Shown: in pieces, positions 1 to 12,737 of the stretch
Layout of the letters: every line of letters starts with the position of its first letter
Numbering within the stretch: the stretch's first letter is position 1
Origin: Maylandia zebra
Taxonomy: Eukaryota > Chordata > Actinopteri > Cichliformes > Cichlidae
DNA length: 64,000 bases
Direction of reading: 5' to 3'
Assembly: GCF_041146795.1 (NCBI RefSeq)
Contig: NC_135185.1
Location: 12,435,529 to 12,499,528, forward strand
The notes under the pieces: model-generated
Seen by the model: the letters and a program-made list of their open reading frames with translations, nothing else
Told to the model about the DNA's origin: nothing
The model's database searches: none
Position numbers and translations under genes: made by a program

Positions 1-3000
1 TCCTTCTCCTTCTGGGATATGCAGCTAATGCAGAGATGTTTGGGATCTCAGCCTATCAGAGTTCATGCACAAGCCATACCTGACAATACAATATGATGCC
101 TCCAGACATCCAGACAAGATAAAAGTTATGAGTCTAAAGGGTGGAGGACTTTTCTTCTGAGTCCTTAAATGTTTATTTCTTACAGAAAGACAAAAGCCAG
201 TGTTTTTATTAACCATTCATCCATATTTTATGCATGTTTGTTGAGACACTGACTGACTTTTCTTAAGAAGTCTGTTTTATCTGTTTGATAAAAGGTTTAT
301 TAAATGGAAGATTTTTTTTAATCCACTTTAATATACACTAAAAAAGGGGAATAATCTTTCTTCAGTATATGTCATTACCGTATGTAGTGGTTTTACTGGC
401 CCATTTGGGAATATAAAAGGAAGCAAATTAAGTTTGACACCCCAATTTGAGGGCCTATCGCTGGAATAAGCTGCAGCTTACCCTGCAAACCTGAGCTGGA
501 CAAGCAGTTAAGTGGATAGATGGATGGATGTTTTAGGTGTAGTTTGTGGAAGAATAGGTTCCAGTGGGGGGGATTTTGGAGAGCTGGCACTTTAGGTGCT
601 TTGCGCTTCTTCTCCAGCGCTCCTGGACTCTTTCTGTCCTGCATGGCGTCCACTCTCACTGGTTTGCACTGTGGCAATTCAGGGATGGAAGGAGGGTCTA
701 GATGTGTAGCATCCACCTGAACACAAGAGCTGAGATTTCTCAGAAGAACATTACGGCGTGATTATTTGCTTACTTGACTTGATTTGATTGACTTGATTAT
801 TTTGCTCTTCCTGTCCTTTCTCCCAGAGCTCTGGTTTCTTCCGCCACCACAAGAATTAATTAGCTCATCAACCAGCTCTCTCTCACACACGGGATCTGAA
901 TTTTAGTATTTAGCCCTATTTAATCCTTCCAAGTTGAATTAACCTCATCTGCATCATCTTCAGTCACCACAGCGTGATTTACCACCAAAGGGTTTCTCAG
1001 AAGTCGAGCCTTGTGAGTTGATGTGTCCATGTATGGCAAACAATGCATGTGTAAAATTTCCAGTAAGATTCAGTAGGTTTACTGTAGGTCAGACCACAAA
1101 ACCATTCAGACCACAAGCTGGTTGAAAGGTAAGGCTTCTGGGAACCGTTCTTAGCACCTTCACCTCTTTGTTGTTTTCTTTGAACCCTCCTGAGTTGCTT
1201 TCATTTCAGTTTAAGAATCATTTGGACTTTTGAAATTCAAGGGGTCGAGGGCTTGATGAACAGCTTAAAATAACATCCATAACATCCACCCAGCAGAAAG
1301 TTGCACTGCTATGAAATTATTCACTCACATTTTTCACTAAGTCAGGAGGAGTTTAAGTCATGAGATTAAGCTGCACAAAAAGTTACTAATACTATGAATA
1401 ACAGAGAGAGTGTATAAACATTTGTGGCGTGACTGGTTTCCCAGAAAACAAAGAGGAAGTAATGACAAACAGAAGGAGCCTTGGTGATGCAATTACATTA
1501 CATTAGAGCACTCTCAGCCTGATAGTAAACAATGGCTCCGAGCACACTGCTCATCACACATAATCAAACACAACAGCTCAGAGGTGAAGCTCTCTGTGTA
1601 GGGCACACCATAGATTTGTGCATTAGCATAGATCCTGTCAGGCATCATATGCACAGCAGTTGTGTGCTGCACAGTAGCAGCTTGTATCACATGAAACAGT
1701 CTGATTTCCCAGATGGGGCACCACTTACATCAAAGTCAGTCATGTGAGTTTTTGCTCACATTTTGCTGCCACACTTACACCCTAATCAAAAACAAAAGCC
1801 AAAGGAGAACTCTTTGTACTTGCACTGTACCACATGTATGACTCTCTTGGCTTAAACTTTAATGTATAGATTCATAAAATTACAGAAAACTCACTGGCAA
1901 TTTGATCCTGTAATTTTAAAACAGTAAATAGTGACCAAATGTTTTCTGTTACTAACAATTAAAAAACTAATTCTGCCATTTAATGTTTTGTTTTTTGTTT
2001 TATTTCTTTAACTCGCACAGTGAGTCAATGTGACTGAACTATAGAGTAACCCCAGTGTAGACGTCAGACATCAGTCTGGGTGATGATTGGGTGATTGCAT
2101 AAAATCTGTTTTAAGTAAGGTGAAGAGGGTGTGATGTGTCTCAACCAGTGGGGCATAAACAGGAAGTAATCGTCTGTCGCACATGAGCAGATCAGTACTT
2201 TCCAGGTTTGAAACACTTTTCATGCACACTGATGCTCTGTCGGGTGTTTTATATTCACACAATTATGTTGTGTGGGTAGTATACAGCCACAGGTCATGCT
2301 GCTTTCTCTCTGTTTGTTCATCAAACGTCTGAATCTGCCACGCACCAACACAGACTCAACACCTGACTGAAAAGCAAACTGTAAAAATGTAATGTGATGT
2401 TAATCCAGTGACTCAAAATGATTCATGCTGTTTAACTTTGAATATCACAAGGAATATCAAGTTTCTCATAGTAAGCAGACAAGTATGAAAACAAAAGATT
2501 TTTATTTTTGTTAAAGAAGGTTAACACAAAAATGCTGGATTCGAGGACCAGACATGATGAATGTCACTGCATTCACTGATTGAACTGCTTGAAGTTTTTC
2601 AAAAGGAAAAATGTTTATTCATGGGTAAAGATGGATTTTCTTCTTGTCTGCAGGTAAATCAGCAGTACAATAGAAGTAAAGCTTTTTGCTTTTTAGTATA
2701 ATTTTGATGATAGTGATCGCTTATATTTTCTGCTCACGATTCCCTCCAAGAGCAGCCAATACTGTTCTGTGAAATCACACTCTGGACTCGGAGAATTTGT
2801 CCTGAGGTTTGAAAATCCTGGTCCTTCTGTGGGGGCTGGGAAAGTTTCCAAATTGTGTAACACTTTTCACATCTTCACCTCATATACTTCTTTGACTTTC
2901 CACTAATTGACTGGCAGCCATTCACTAACCATTGATTTAGGAATCATTTCTACAGCAACTGCCATCAACCATCAGCAACCACTCACCAGCAGTTTAACAG

Positions 3001-3539
3001 GGACTGCAGATTATTCCTTAGTGGTTGACAGATGGTTGCAGACTGCTTTCTAGGCCTGCATTTGGGGCCTTGGCTTTTGTTTGATGAAATTATGCTTGAC
3101 TGACTCTTTTAGCATCCATTTAGCATTTCATTATGTTTTGTGAGATACTTTTGTTTGGTGGTAGAAAATTAAACAGCGAGAGTCAAACATAGTCCAACCA
3201 GGAGCACAGCTGCAGAACCTGCAAAACAGTCATATTAGAAAGAAACTGTACACATAATGTACATGGGCACTATGTAGATAGAGGTACATCTAAATTAATT
3301 CCAGTATCATAAGCTTTGTAATCCCAAACCCCAAAATAAATGCAAGCTAGAACCTAAATAAGGACATGTCCCAAATGTCCCCTGGCAATGTCACAGAATA
3401 AAGGTCTAATTATTATTATAATTGTAATTAAAATATTAATTAATTCATTATTAAAGTTTTTAAATCAAAAAATAAATATAAGTAATTAACACATTTTAAA
3501 AACATAAATAAAGTTAAAGTTATTTGAAGAAAGTTTAAA
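1..3539. other. Upstream intergenic DNA, no firm gene
   Basis: I see no supported gene here. The stretch is AT-rich with stop codons in all frames over most of its length. Around 430-535 there is a dispersed teleost-type repeat, with CATCCATCCATC-like sequence followed on the minus strand by CAGCTTATTCCAGC. Around 2940-3060 there is a patch rich in CAACC and GGTTGC words that recurs elsewhere in the window. A minus-strand open stretch at about 550-718 is listed separately as a weak exon candidate. In human the gene head-to-head with S100PBP is YARS1; no tyrosyl-tRNA synthetase exon was recognised here. Confidence 0.5.
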
Positions 3540-3669
3540 TTCTTGCAACCGGAAGTTTGAACTGAACAGTCCGCCAACCCATTAAGGTCGACTGTTCCCT
3601 GTCGCCTGTTAAACACCTGCACGCGGGAGTGAAGGAAGGAAGTAGGGCGGGAGGTGAGAGCTTCAGCGG
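3540..3669 (+). promoter_or_regulatory. Candidate promoter and 5' UTR exon of s100pbp copy A
   Basis: This short GC-richer patch ends in a good splice donor (GCGG|GTGAGT, exon end at 3669). It contains TGTCGCCTG followed by TTAAACACCTG and a CACGCG word. The same string order occurs just before the donor at 13913 upstream of copy B, so the leader and promoter appear to have been duplicated with the gene. The transcription start is not determined. The next exon would begin at about 4197, after a CTCAG acceptor. Confidence 0.4.
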
Positions 3670-4219
3670 GTGAGTTTGGTTTGATATTAAAGCCGTTAAA
3701 TTTAGTTGTTTTAAAAAAAATAAAATAAAAAAACCCGTTACTGAGTCTCTCAGACGGGCAGCGTACCGCTCTCATCCGCTCCTCTGGTTCTCGGCGTCCG
3801 CTCGGGGGGTCTCGGTGTTGCTCGAACGGGTAGCGGACTTGGCAGCTAAGTGTGTTAATAGCTAATGTTAGCTTTAAGCCATGTAATAAACTAAGCTTTT
3901 ATAAATCAGCTACCATTATTTATGGGAACTATTTTTAAGTAATATTAAAAAAGTTCTCTTACCTTAAATACACCCGAGGTGTAGTAATCATGAAGTGTCA
4001 GAAATGTTTGCCTGCCATCCGCGATAGCTACAAACATCATTGATTCAGACTTACAGAAGTCATAATTTAGTTTTATTTAATTTTGTTGGTGGTATTCGCT
4101 GTGTGAAATTTTATTATGTAATGCAGTCATATTCTAAGGTTGAAATATTTTAGCGTTTTCGGTATTTGGTCTTTAAATTGAAAGTGATTGACTCAGTGTA
4201 AATGCGCCTTATTACCTTA

Positions 4220-7200
4220 ATGGGTCAAAATAAGTCCTTTGCCACAAGTGAGTACACACGTTGTTATTTTTGTTTGTTTTTTGGCAGGTTATCATTTTGA
4301 TTTCATTGTATTAATACTGGTAATTGTTATATTTATGAAGGTAGAGCTAGTTTTTTTTTTATTATTGCTATTAATACAATTCAAATGGGGAGTAAAATAT
4401 CTGCATAGTTGTGGTTTGACCAAATTGTATGTGAAAAGACTGAATGAGATGATTTGATGTGACTTTGATTTCTCAGTGTGGGCCTTGGTAGAGCTTTCCC
4501 TCTACACCAGGGGTGGGGAACTTCAGACCTCAATGGCTGGTGTCCTGCAGGTTTTAGATGTGTTCTTGATCCGAAACGGCTGATTCAAATGGGTAAATTA
4601 CCTCCTTAACATGTCTTACCTTCTCCACATGCCCAGTAATGAACAAATCATTGGCTTCAGGTCTGCTGACCCAGGGTGATATTGAAAACCTTGAGGCCTG
4701 GAGTTCCCCCACCCCTGCTCCACACCAATAGTGTTTCCATTTTTTTGTTTTTTGTTTGCACATAAATTTAAAAAATATGATCTCAATAATAATCTAAATG
4801 GTAAATGGCCTGTATTTATATAGCGCTTTACTAGTCCCTAAGGACTCCAAAGCTCTATACACATCCAGTCATCCACCCATTCACAGACTAATCTAAGAGC
4901 TCACTAATGGCATTTGTGGCTAGGACTTGTTAAGCTCTCCAAAGGATGACTGGAGCTTCATGTGTCTTGCTCAGTATTCAATAAGCATGGATTAAATATG
5001 AATCAGGGCAGAGTATGATGATGTCTGCATTAACATAGAGCCAAAGCTTTTTTTTTTTTTTTTTTAAACAAAACAAAATAAAAATGCTAATTCATAAACG
5101 AAAACTTAAGTCTGAATCTTTTTGGTAACTTTAAATGCATGTTCAGTAACTCAGTTTGGGAAATCCTGAAATATCATCATCCAGATTCAGTGGGAAAAGC
5201 TTTTAATCACTTATCCAAATGGCGACTTCAGTCTCAGCTGACTGCAGGTTTCCTCAAGCTTATAAACGGTACAGCTGTATACTGACATGCCTGCAGTCAG
5301 CTGAGACTGAGGAAGTTACTTGGATGAGTGATGAAATATTTCTCCCCCTGGAAAGGCTGCATCCAGATGAACAGAATAAACTTGCTGAGTTTCTAAAAAC
5401 CTAGAACTTACAAAAAAAGAGGAAAAAATGAAAGAAATTTCCATGGAACAGTGTAATCTTTATTTTCTGTGCTTTTCAACATGCGCCCTTGACTTGATGT
5501 AAACACAGAGGCGTACATTTTTTCTCTTCCCTTAAACTGAAGGAATAGGAATCCAGGACACATTCATCACGAGCACAGAAAAGGACATGGCGCAAAGAAT
5601 CCACAGTGAGTCTTGGGGAAATGCTGTTGACACGCAGGAGTTCATATTCTTCCAAGAGTTGTATAGTGTTGCCCATTAATGCATTAAGGAGAAAAAAAAA
5701 AGATGTTAATCTGATATAAACTTCTGTTTGAACAATTATTTAATGACTAAAAAAAAGAAAATGGTGCTTTTCCCGTTCTTTTTCCAATAGACCTAGATGA
5801 CAAATATCCCACAAATATATTCAGAAGACTCAGTCCACCCATATTTGACCAGTTGAAACCTTTTTCTGTCTGTCCAGGGATCATCAGTTGTGACCAAAAA
5901 GCTGATGTGCACCAGTTGAGACGGCTTTCTAAGCCATTTATTAATTTTAAGATTAAGATCATTAACAATGGCACAAATAAAAGAAAACTGCATGAATCCA
6001 GTCCTGACGACTGTTATGTGACCCCATTAAAAAAGCCCTTTGATCCAAAGGCTTTGTCCCCTGACCTGGGGTGTTTTGTGGAATGTTACAGCACTCCTGT
6101 GAAACAGGAATTGGCATCCCCTTTTTCCACATTGAATCCTGAACTGACAGCTAAGACGCAAGATGTTGGGAGTGAAATAAAAGAAAGTGTGAGCTCTCAG
6201 CTGCTCTCAAAAGATGCAAAATATGGGCCTTCCACAGAAAGAGGAGGATCTCTCGAAAAAGAGACCAAAGCACAAGATCTGATGCATGAGAGGGTTTTAA
6301 ATCCTTCACCGACATTTGACTGTGACGTGGATGACATCTTGTGTCTCAATCCCGATAGCCCTTTAAGATTTTTGGAAGATGAAGACGGCTACATGAGTCG
6401 CAGTTGCCAAATCTTTCAAGATGGGCTGTTTCCCGTTGCTGGACTCACTGTGGCAGAAGAACCAGCAGATGAGGTGAAGAGGGAAACGTGTCTCAGTGTA
6501 AAAGACGTGGAAGAGGATAAAGGCTATATATCGCTTTCGTTTATCAATGAAAATAAAGAGGCCGAGTTGGTGAACTCCAAACAGCTTACAACTAACTCAG
6601 CCAAGGGTGACTATCATCCCCAAACTTCATCTGACCCACGGGTACATGAACAAACTGCAACCTCTGGATGCCTTACCGTCACAGTAGACAACCTGATCCC
6701 AAGTAGTTGCGAACCTCTCTTGGAGCACGTGAACACTAATTGTTTGGAAAGTTGTAAATTGGAGGGGGTGTGGGATATCGGTCCTCCAATATTTGAATCC
6801 TCTATGTGCCACAGCGAAACGGACAAATTGAAAGCAGAGCAGAGCTGTCAGGTGTTGGAGGAGGTGCAGGAAAATGTGACTGAGCCTGTCCAAAGCACAC
6901 TGAAGAAAGAAGACACTGCTGTGGAAACCAGCTATGAAGCCACTCTTCCCCTCAAAGTACAGGTATGTTACCTCAGCCTTTATCTTATTTGCCTGGATTA
7001 CTTTTTAAATATAAATATCAACTGTAATATTGGGGATCACTTACGTAAATCTTGGACATTACACAAATTGCCCTTTTGACTTTTTTTTTCTCAGGTTAAA
7101 TCCAAAGTACAGAACTCAAACAGAAGCACCCCGGACAGCAGTGTTGTTTCTGTCCCAAAGACGGAGGCGACAAAGCCCATCAGAACCCTTCAGCCTGGCA

Positions 7201-9378
7201 AGAGCGCCTCTCAGAGGTATTGTAGTAATCACTGCCACCACTAGAGGGAGCTATGTTACTGTAACTCACACATTTTCTTTCTTTTTTTTTTTTTCATGGC
7301 TTTGTGATGTCAAGGTTGTCTGTATCTGCCTTATTGTTTTTTGTTTTGTTTTTTTCTTGCAGCTTAATGTATCTTTTCTTAGCTGAGCAGGCTTTGTGTT
7401 TATAGTTTCATAATTTCATGATTGACATGATTAGATTGAACTTGGTGTTTTTATTTTCCTTTAGATCCATGGTCTTCGGCAGTGAATTACAGTGGGAGCA
7501 GGAAAAGGAGCTCTATGTGCATTCAGTTGTCAGTCATATGTATGAGAATCCAGGAGTCAGTAATGGTAAGAAGCTGACCTAGTGTCTGCGCAAAGAGAAT
7601 GGAGCACTCTGATATCTAAATTATCAGGCCTTTCTCCTGTTTACTGTTTTGTTATGCATTCCTTTTTAAAATATCCATTAATTTACACATTATATAGATT
7701 TATTAGAACATGATTTTGAGAAGGAACACCAGAGAACAGTTTTTAAATTTCAGCACGATACAGCTTATTTTTTACATTTTAAGCTCTGTCTACAGTACTG
7801 TGGAGGAGTGTAGTATAGACATTTTAAAACAAACAAATGAAACAAACTAAAAATACTTAAACTATGCAGGGTAAAGACATTTGTTTCCTCCAGGTGTCAC
7901 AACTGAGCTCCGGAGTTTGATGAGCTGTGTATCAGCAGGCGTGAAAAGCAGCGAGTGGCAGCATCCCTCTGACCTCACCCGCAGGTACATCGCGCTCTCT
8001 GCAGTTCTTTATAACTATGTTGAAGTCTCACTTTCAAGCAATCATTTGGCAGATCTGAGGAATGATGCAAAGCAAGATTAATGGGTTAACTAGATGTTTC
8101 ATGCAGGTTCAGTGTTATGAAGGTGGCTTTTCTTCCTGGTTGGATGAGCATAGTAAATTATGCTGAATGGATACACTTGTCAGGAGCAGGTTATGTTTAC
8201 TTGCATGCTGGGGCAGCAGGTTGAAGGGTTCCAACAGGGTCCATAAACTGATCTGCAAGGGCAGTAAAACTGTGGGGATGGAGCTAGACTTTGAGTCAAA
8301 GTTGAGGACAATGCTGGACACTTCCTCCAACCCACTCAATGACGTGCTGGCCAGTCACATGAGCAGGTTTGGTGAGAGTCTGAGAATACCTAAATGCACA
8401 ACTGAACAACACAGGAAATCATTCCTGCCTGTGGCTGCCTCATGGTACAATCCCTCAATGTAAAGCACAAGTTCAATTCACTTATTTTTTACAGTGCCAG
8501 ATCACAAGAACAGTTATCTCAAGGCACTTTATATTGTAAATTAAAATTTGTATTGTTTTGTAGTCCCTTCAATAATACAACAGAGAACAAAAAAAGTTAA
8601 AAACCTCCAGCAACTACACACTGCAGTAGTTGCACACCTGTACTATCTGCACATCCTCTGCAGAGGGGAAAAATAAAGTACAGTAAGAGGGCACCTCAGT
8701 GTCAACCCTGTATATTTAACTTGTGTGATATACTCGGATGTTTTTAATTAAAGCTATTTTCTGCCTAAACACACAGCGCTGCTGCTGCAGGAATTTGCAT
8801 GTGTTCAGTTGGTGATGCAAAAAACTCATGTTTTTGTACTTTATCCCAGGTTAACTCAGTTTAAAGTTTCATAGGTTTAATTTCTGTCGAAATAAGCAGC
8901 AGCACTTAAAGTAACTTTAAGTCATGAAGTATTACCCTCATCTTATTTATAGCAACAGTTATCGCCTGTGGGAGACATTTATTGTCTTGTTTTTAATAAT
9001 TAATGTTATTTATGAGATTTATGTGTGGCATATTTGCCTGTTGATTTTATTCATTCTTTTTATTTAATTTTTATCATTATTTTGTGTTATAAGAACTTAC
9101 TAAAGACTCCAGGGTTAAAAGACCAGCATGTAGTGGAGCGCCGGGAGCAGACTGCCTCCGACAACAGAATGCTGATAATCACTGCCATGACACCCATTTT
9201 GTTGATGTTGAACTTCATAGTTACGCCGTCTTCTGCCCTTATTTTCAGAAATTACTGGAGACACTTTGGGCCAGCAGCAGCACTGATGACCCTGGATGAA
9301 TGGCAGGCCAAGAACTGTCTGATGCACAAGCGCTTCGATAAGATACCAAAGATCTTTGAAAGGAGTCCGTGTCCGTAA
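4220..9378 (+). CDS. s100pbp: S100P-binding protein-like gene, tandem copy A
   Basis: Coding exons are 4220-4247, 5791-6962, 7095-7216, 7465-7565, 7894-7984 and 9249-9378. All junctions are GT-AG and the sum is 1644 nt, giving 547 residues and a TAA stop. The central exon encodes an acidic, Ser/Pro-rich, probably disordered region with the blocks PLKKP and ALSPDL near the start and EGVWDIGPP at residues 334-342. The C-terminus holds the most family-like part: LYVHSVVSHM at about 457-466, WQHPSDLTRRNY at 496-507, then a DEW...KN...F..IP.. tail. From my knowledge of the family, S100PBP is a nuclear protein that binds the calcium sensor S100P; its biochemical role is poorly defined. The neighbour fndc5, convergent here as in human, supports the name. 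The start is the weakest part: ATG 4202 is in frame with ATG 4220 and neither has a strong Kozak context. A possible polyadenylation signal (ATTAAA) lies near 10287. Confidence 0.75.
4508..4717. mobile_element. Non-autonomous hAT element (MITE), 210 bp
   Basis: Terminal inverted repeats begin CAGGGGTGGGGAACT and end AGTTCCCCCACCCCTG. The flanks are 8-bp near-duplications, CTCTACAC at 4500-4507 and CTCCACAC at 4718-4725 (7 of 8 match). An 8-bp duplication with CAGGGGT-type ends is characteristic of the hAT superfamily. There is no transposase inside. It lies in the first coding intron of s100pbp copy A. Confidence 0.85.
4797..4925. repeat. Teleost interspersed repeat (ATATAGCGCTTT family)
   Basis: The string TGGTAAATGGCCTGTATTTA followed by TATAGCGCTTTACTAG, then a CACATCCAGTCATCCACCC stretch, is a pattern I recognise as very common in teleost intergenic DNA. 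The family name is not assigned. A fragment of another common fish repeat (TCAAGGCACTTTATATTG) lies at about 8519-8540, and a related one at about 13115-13140. Confidence 0.5.
5205..5405. repeat. Interspersed repeat with a 21-bp perfect inverted repeat
   Basis: Positions 5227-5247 and 5290-5310 are perfect reverse complements (TCAGTCTCAGCTGACTGCAGG class), separated by 42 bases. They are followed by a stretch that translates as WMSDEIFLPLERLHPDEQNK, a phrase seen in translated fish repeats. It sits in the copy A intron just before the large coding exon. I treat it as a repeat, not as host coding sequence. Confidence 0.5.
8161..8463 (+). repeat. 3' ORF end of a non-LTR retrotransposon (not L1)
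   Basis: One frame reads without stops to a tail of the type LD...NPL...(S)R.GE.LR.P....R.SFLP.A...YN. This resembles the extreme C-terminus of fish Rex/CR1/RTE-like LINE ORF2 proteins, where 'HPL', a 'SGRR'-like motif and 'SFLP.A...N' follow each other. Only about 100 codons remain and there is no reverse transcriptase core, so it is a dead 5'-truncated insertion in the last intron of s100pbp copy A. Confidence 0.45.
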
Positions 9379-10439
9379 ACTCAGCTTTGTGGTTTATAGA
9401 CGCGTCAGGAAAAACTACACTTTCAAGACATATTTGTGTATATGTATATATTTGAGTATTTAGGTTTTCTTTCTGGCTTTTTGATTTACTTTTCTTTCAA
9501 ATGCATGCACGTTCCTCCTAATTTAAAAACTTATGCATGTTTTCAGTGATTTTGTTTTGTGAAAGTCTGAATCACTGAAGAATGTCTTAAACTTGAATTA
9601 CTGACTTGGATTTTTGGATTTTAGGTATTTGCTACTTCATATTTGTCTCATGTTTACTCTGCATATGGTTAGTTTTTACTCCTTTGCTGTAAAAGCCTGA
9701 TGGGAGCACCCTGAGGGTGGGCGGCCAGGACCACCCGAGTGTGTGAATGTGAAAACTCGAGGTGATGTCGGATTTTCAAATTTATACCACAGGTTAATTT
9801 ACTAAAACACTCAGGTGACGTTGAATCTCACTGACCTCGGGGACAGAGGTGAAGTTTTCTTAATCTTTTGGAAAATTCAAATAGAGAAAGAAGTCCTCTA
9901 AGATTTTCAAAAGCATACCATTGGTGGATCTACTAGGAGGCTGGGGTTGGCACTCGTGGCTGCCAGTGTTTTACATGTGTTCCTGTTAATCGGTCTCCTC
10001 TCTGGGGTTGTAACGCAGCAGACAACAGACTTCCAATCCAATAACAATGAGACTCAATTTCTATCTTTGCTCTTTGTTTTTGGACCTTTTGTTTTTGTGC
10101 GTCTTTTATTGCACTTTTACTTTACAGTAGCGATGATTTGTTACTATGTCAGTTTTACTTACGAAGTAACAAAGAAGCATCTGCACTTTCTAGGTACTGT
10201 TCTTTGAAATATTTACTCAGCGTTGGTGTAAATATTTAAAGATTTTGCTCAGTAACTAAAAATTATGAACATGGTTATATTGTTGCATTAAACGTTCTTT
10301 TTCCATGGCTGATTCTTACTGTCGTCTTTGGCCATTTATTTAAAAAAAAATATATAATAATCATAATCAGACAAATTTAAATACAGTCCAGTGTCAGGAC
10401 TCTAATTGTATTTTTCCCCCATATATTTTTAATTAAAAA

Positions 10440-12665
10440 GTTGTGTTTTACAATACAAACATACATTTGAACACCCTCACATTCACACACCCATCCATAC
10501 ATCAAACCTGCCTACATCATATTCAAATGTACAAATAAGCATAGTTCTCACAGTAATACGAGGAATTTGGGTAAACAAGGTTCTCCCCTCTTTTCCTTCT
10601 TTCTCATAAACATCCTTCACCTCCCTAAAATATCCATATATGGCTTCCACATATTCACAAAGTGCCACTGTTTGCCCATGGCAGTATATGTTAGTCTTTC
10701 CAGGCCTAGAGAGTATTTCCTTCTTCCAGAGTCCCATGGAGGGAGCATCCATACTCCCCCCAACAGTGCAATGGCTTTTGTGGCTTGAAGTAGTCCATAG
10801 TCCAGTAATTTTGTCGGTTTTTTTCGGTTGTTTAAATTCCCTTGGATATATTCCAAGTACACAGAGTTTACCCTTGAAAGGGATTTTTACCTTAAACACT
10901 TCAGACAGACATTTGATATCTTTCCAAAATTCCTGGATTTTAGGACATTCCCATAGACAAAGGAGAAGAGTTCCTTTTTCAACTAAACGTTTAGTAAAGA
11001 TGTCTGGAATATCATTGGACACATGATGGAACTTGGCGGGTGTTATATAGGTTCTCGTGAGCCCTTTATATTGCAGGAGTTTAAAGTGTGTGTTTATTGT
11101 TTGTTTTTGTGCTTTTAAGCAAGCCTGGTTCTAGTCATTTTCATCCGTCCTCCTGGATCTTAAGTCTCCAAGCATCCAGGTTATCTGCTGCTGAGTCTGT
11201 GGAGGAAAGCATCAATAAATGATATATATATTATCTATATATATTATCAATAAATGATAATATATATAGAGAGGAAACCTTTCCCTTTTGTATTCTTAAA
11301 GCATGTCTCTTCTGTTTTTGTTAATGGTGGAAGTTCAGCAATCTTTTGCAGTTTTGATGACAAATAATTTTTCAATTGTAAATATTTAAAAAAGTGCTTT
11401 GGGCGTATTATTAAATACTTCTTACATAACTGATCAAATGTGAGCAACCTGCTATCTGCATATAAGTCTTTAACTTTTTGAATTCCTTTATTTTTCCATA
11501 TTTTAAATCCTCCATTTTTACCAGGAGTAAATGTTTCATTTCCCCTAATAGGGGTGAATTGCAAAAGCGATGGAGGATCATCCACATGTTTATGTGCTGC
11601 ATGCCAAATTATAATTGTATTTTTCAAGAAAGGGTTCTTTGTATTCTTTTTTTTAACGTCTTAGTGTCTGAAGGATGTAGAAAAGTGTGTAAGGGAAGAT
11701 CTGAAACAGATTCTTGCTCAATGTCAACCCAGGCTGGGAGGTGTTGTTGGGCAAAAATAATTGGTGGCTGATGTTAGTTGGGCACGGAAACTCTAACCAA
11801 TGGTTTAGCGTTTCCGTGACCTTTTCTACAAGGGGAACATAATTTGAGGTTCTTTGATATACCTTTATTAGTCCCACAAGGGGATGTCCTTGAGGCTTGA
11901 GGTGATCCTAGTGCCTAAATATTTAAAGCCTGCTTTAGTTGTTTTAAATGGCCACAACAGGCCTTCTTCTTTCTTCCTCATTAAGAAACATTAACTCTGA
12001 TTTAGAATTTTTAATTTTGTATCCTGAAAATTCTCCATTTTTTTTAATCAACGTTACTAAATTAGGGATACCATCTTTCAGATTAGTCAAAAAATATAAT
12101 ATTATCTGCAAATAAAGAAATTAAATGGTCTCTTCCTCCTCCTCCTGATAAATGATATTCCTGTATTTGCTCTCACAGCGATGGCCAGAGGTTCTATTGC
12201 GAACACAAAATGAATTGGTGACAGAGGGCAGCCCTACCTGGTTGACTGCTGTAGATTAAAGGGTTTTGATATTTTATTATTAGTTAAAACTTGTGCTTTC
12301 GGGTTTGTATACAATAACCGGATCCATTTCAGAAATGTTTCACCCAGTCCATATTTGTGGAGCACCTGTAAGAGATGGTTGCATGGATCCAGTGATAACA
12401 GCACAGTGTCTTACTATTGTTTTTCTCATAAAGTACATTATGTTATTATAGCCTTGTCTCGTTTTAACAAAACCTTGTTGACCATCTATTATCAAATTAG
12501 GCACACATTCATCTGGTCTCCCAGAGAGTGCTTTACACAAAATCTTTGTATCACATCCCATAAGACCAATTCCCCTATAAGAGGAGCATTCAGTCGGAGG
12601 CTTATTTGGCTTCAATAAAAGGGACTCTAATTATATTTAAATCCAGAATATACACTTACAGTTAT
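10440..12665 (-). mobile_element. Decayed L1-type LINE, antisense
   Basis: Minus-strand frames carry reverse transcriptase ORF2 remnants in the expected order. SYRGIGLMGCDTKI...NLIIDGQQGFVKTRQ (12340-12615) matches the fingers/palm of L1-clade enzymes. Downstream, in shifted frames, are a GGCPLSP-like region, an EPLA motif and a LFADN-type catalytic motif (normally F.DD) around 12080-12240, then SGYKI.N.KSEL near 12000. C-terminal fragments follow at 11247-11627 and 10483-11022 (CP.IQEFWKDI). Several frameshifts and stops separate the pieces, so it is inactive. The 5' part is missing; the copy breaks near the poly-C tract at 12708. Confidence 0.8.
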
Positions 12666-12706
12666 AAAATTAAGCATCAGTTGATCAGTTGGAGCTTTCC
12701 TCAGAT

Positions 12707-12707
<1 letters not shown>

Positions 12708-12737
<30 letters not shown>
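12708..12737. repeat. Poly-C tract of 30 bases
   Basis: Thirty consecutive C residues. The flanks TCAGATT (before) and AATCTGA (after AGAAAG) are reverse complements, so the run sits in the loop of a 7-bp stem. The length of such a run is often unreliable in sequencing. Confidence 0.9.

Noticed and set aside
9947..10207. Hydrophobic 86-codon frame resembling a signal peptide plus membrane segments
   Set aside because: It has no ATG, starts inside the likely 3' UTR of s100pbp copy A, and its hydrophobicity follows from T-rich DNA.
10483..11022. Independent 179-codon gene on the minus strand
   Set aside because: It is the C-terminal end of the decayed L1-type ORF2, collinear with reverse transcriptase fragments at 12.3-12.6 kb.
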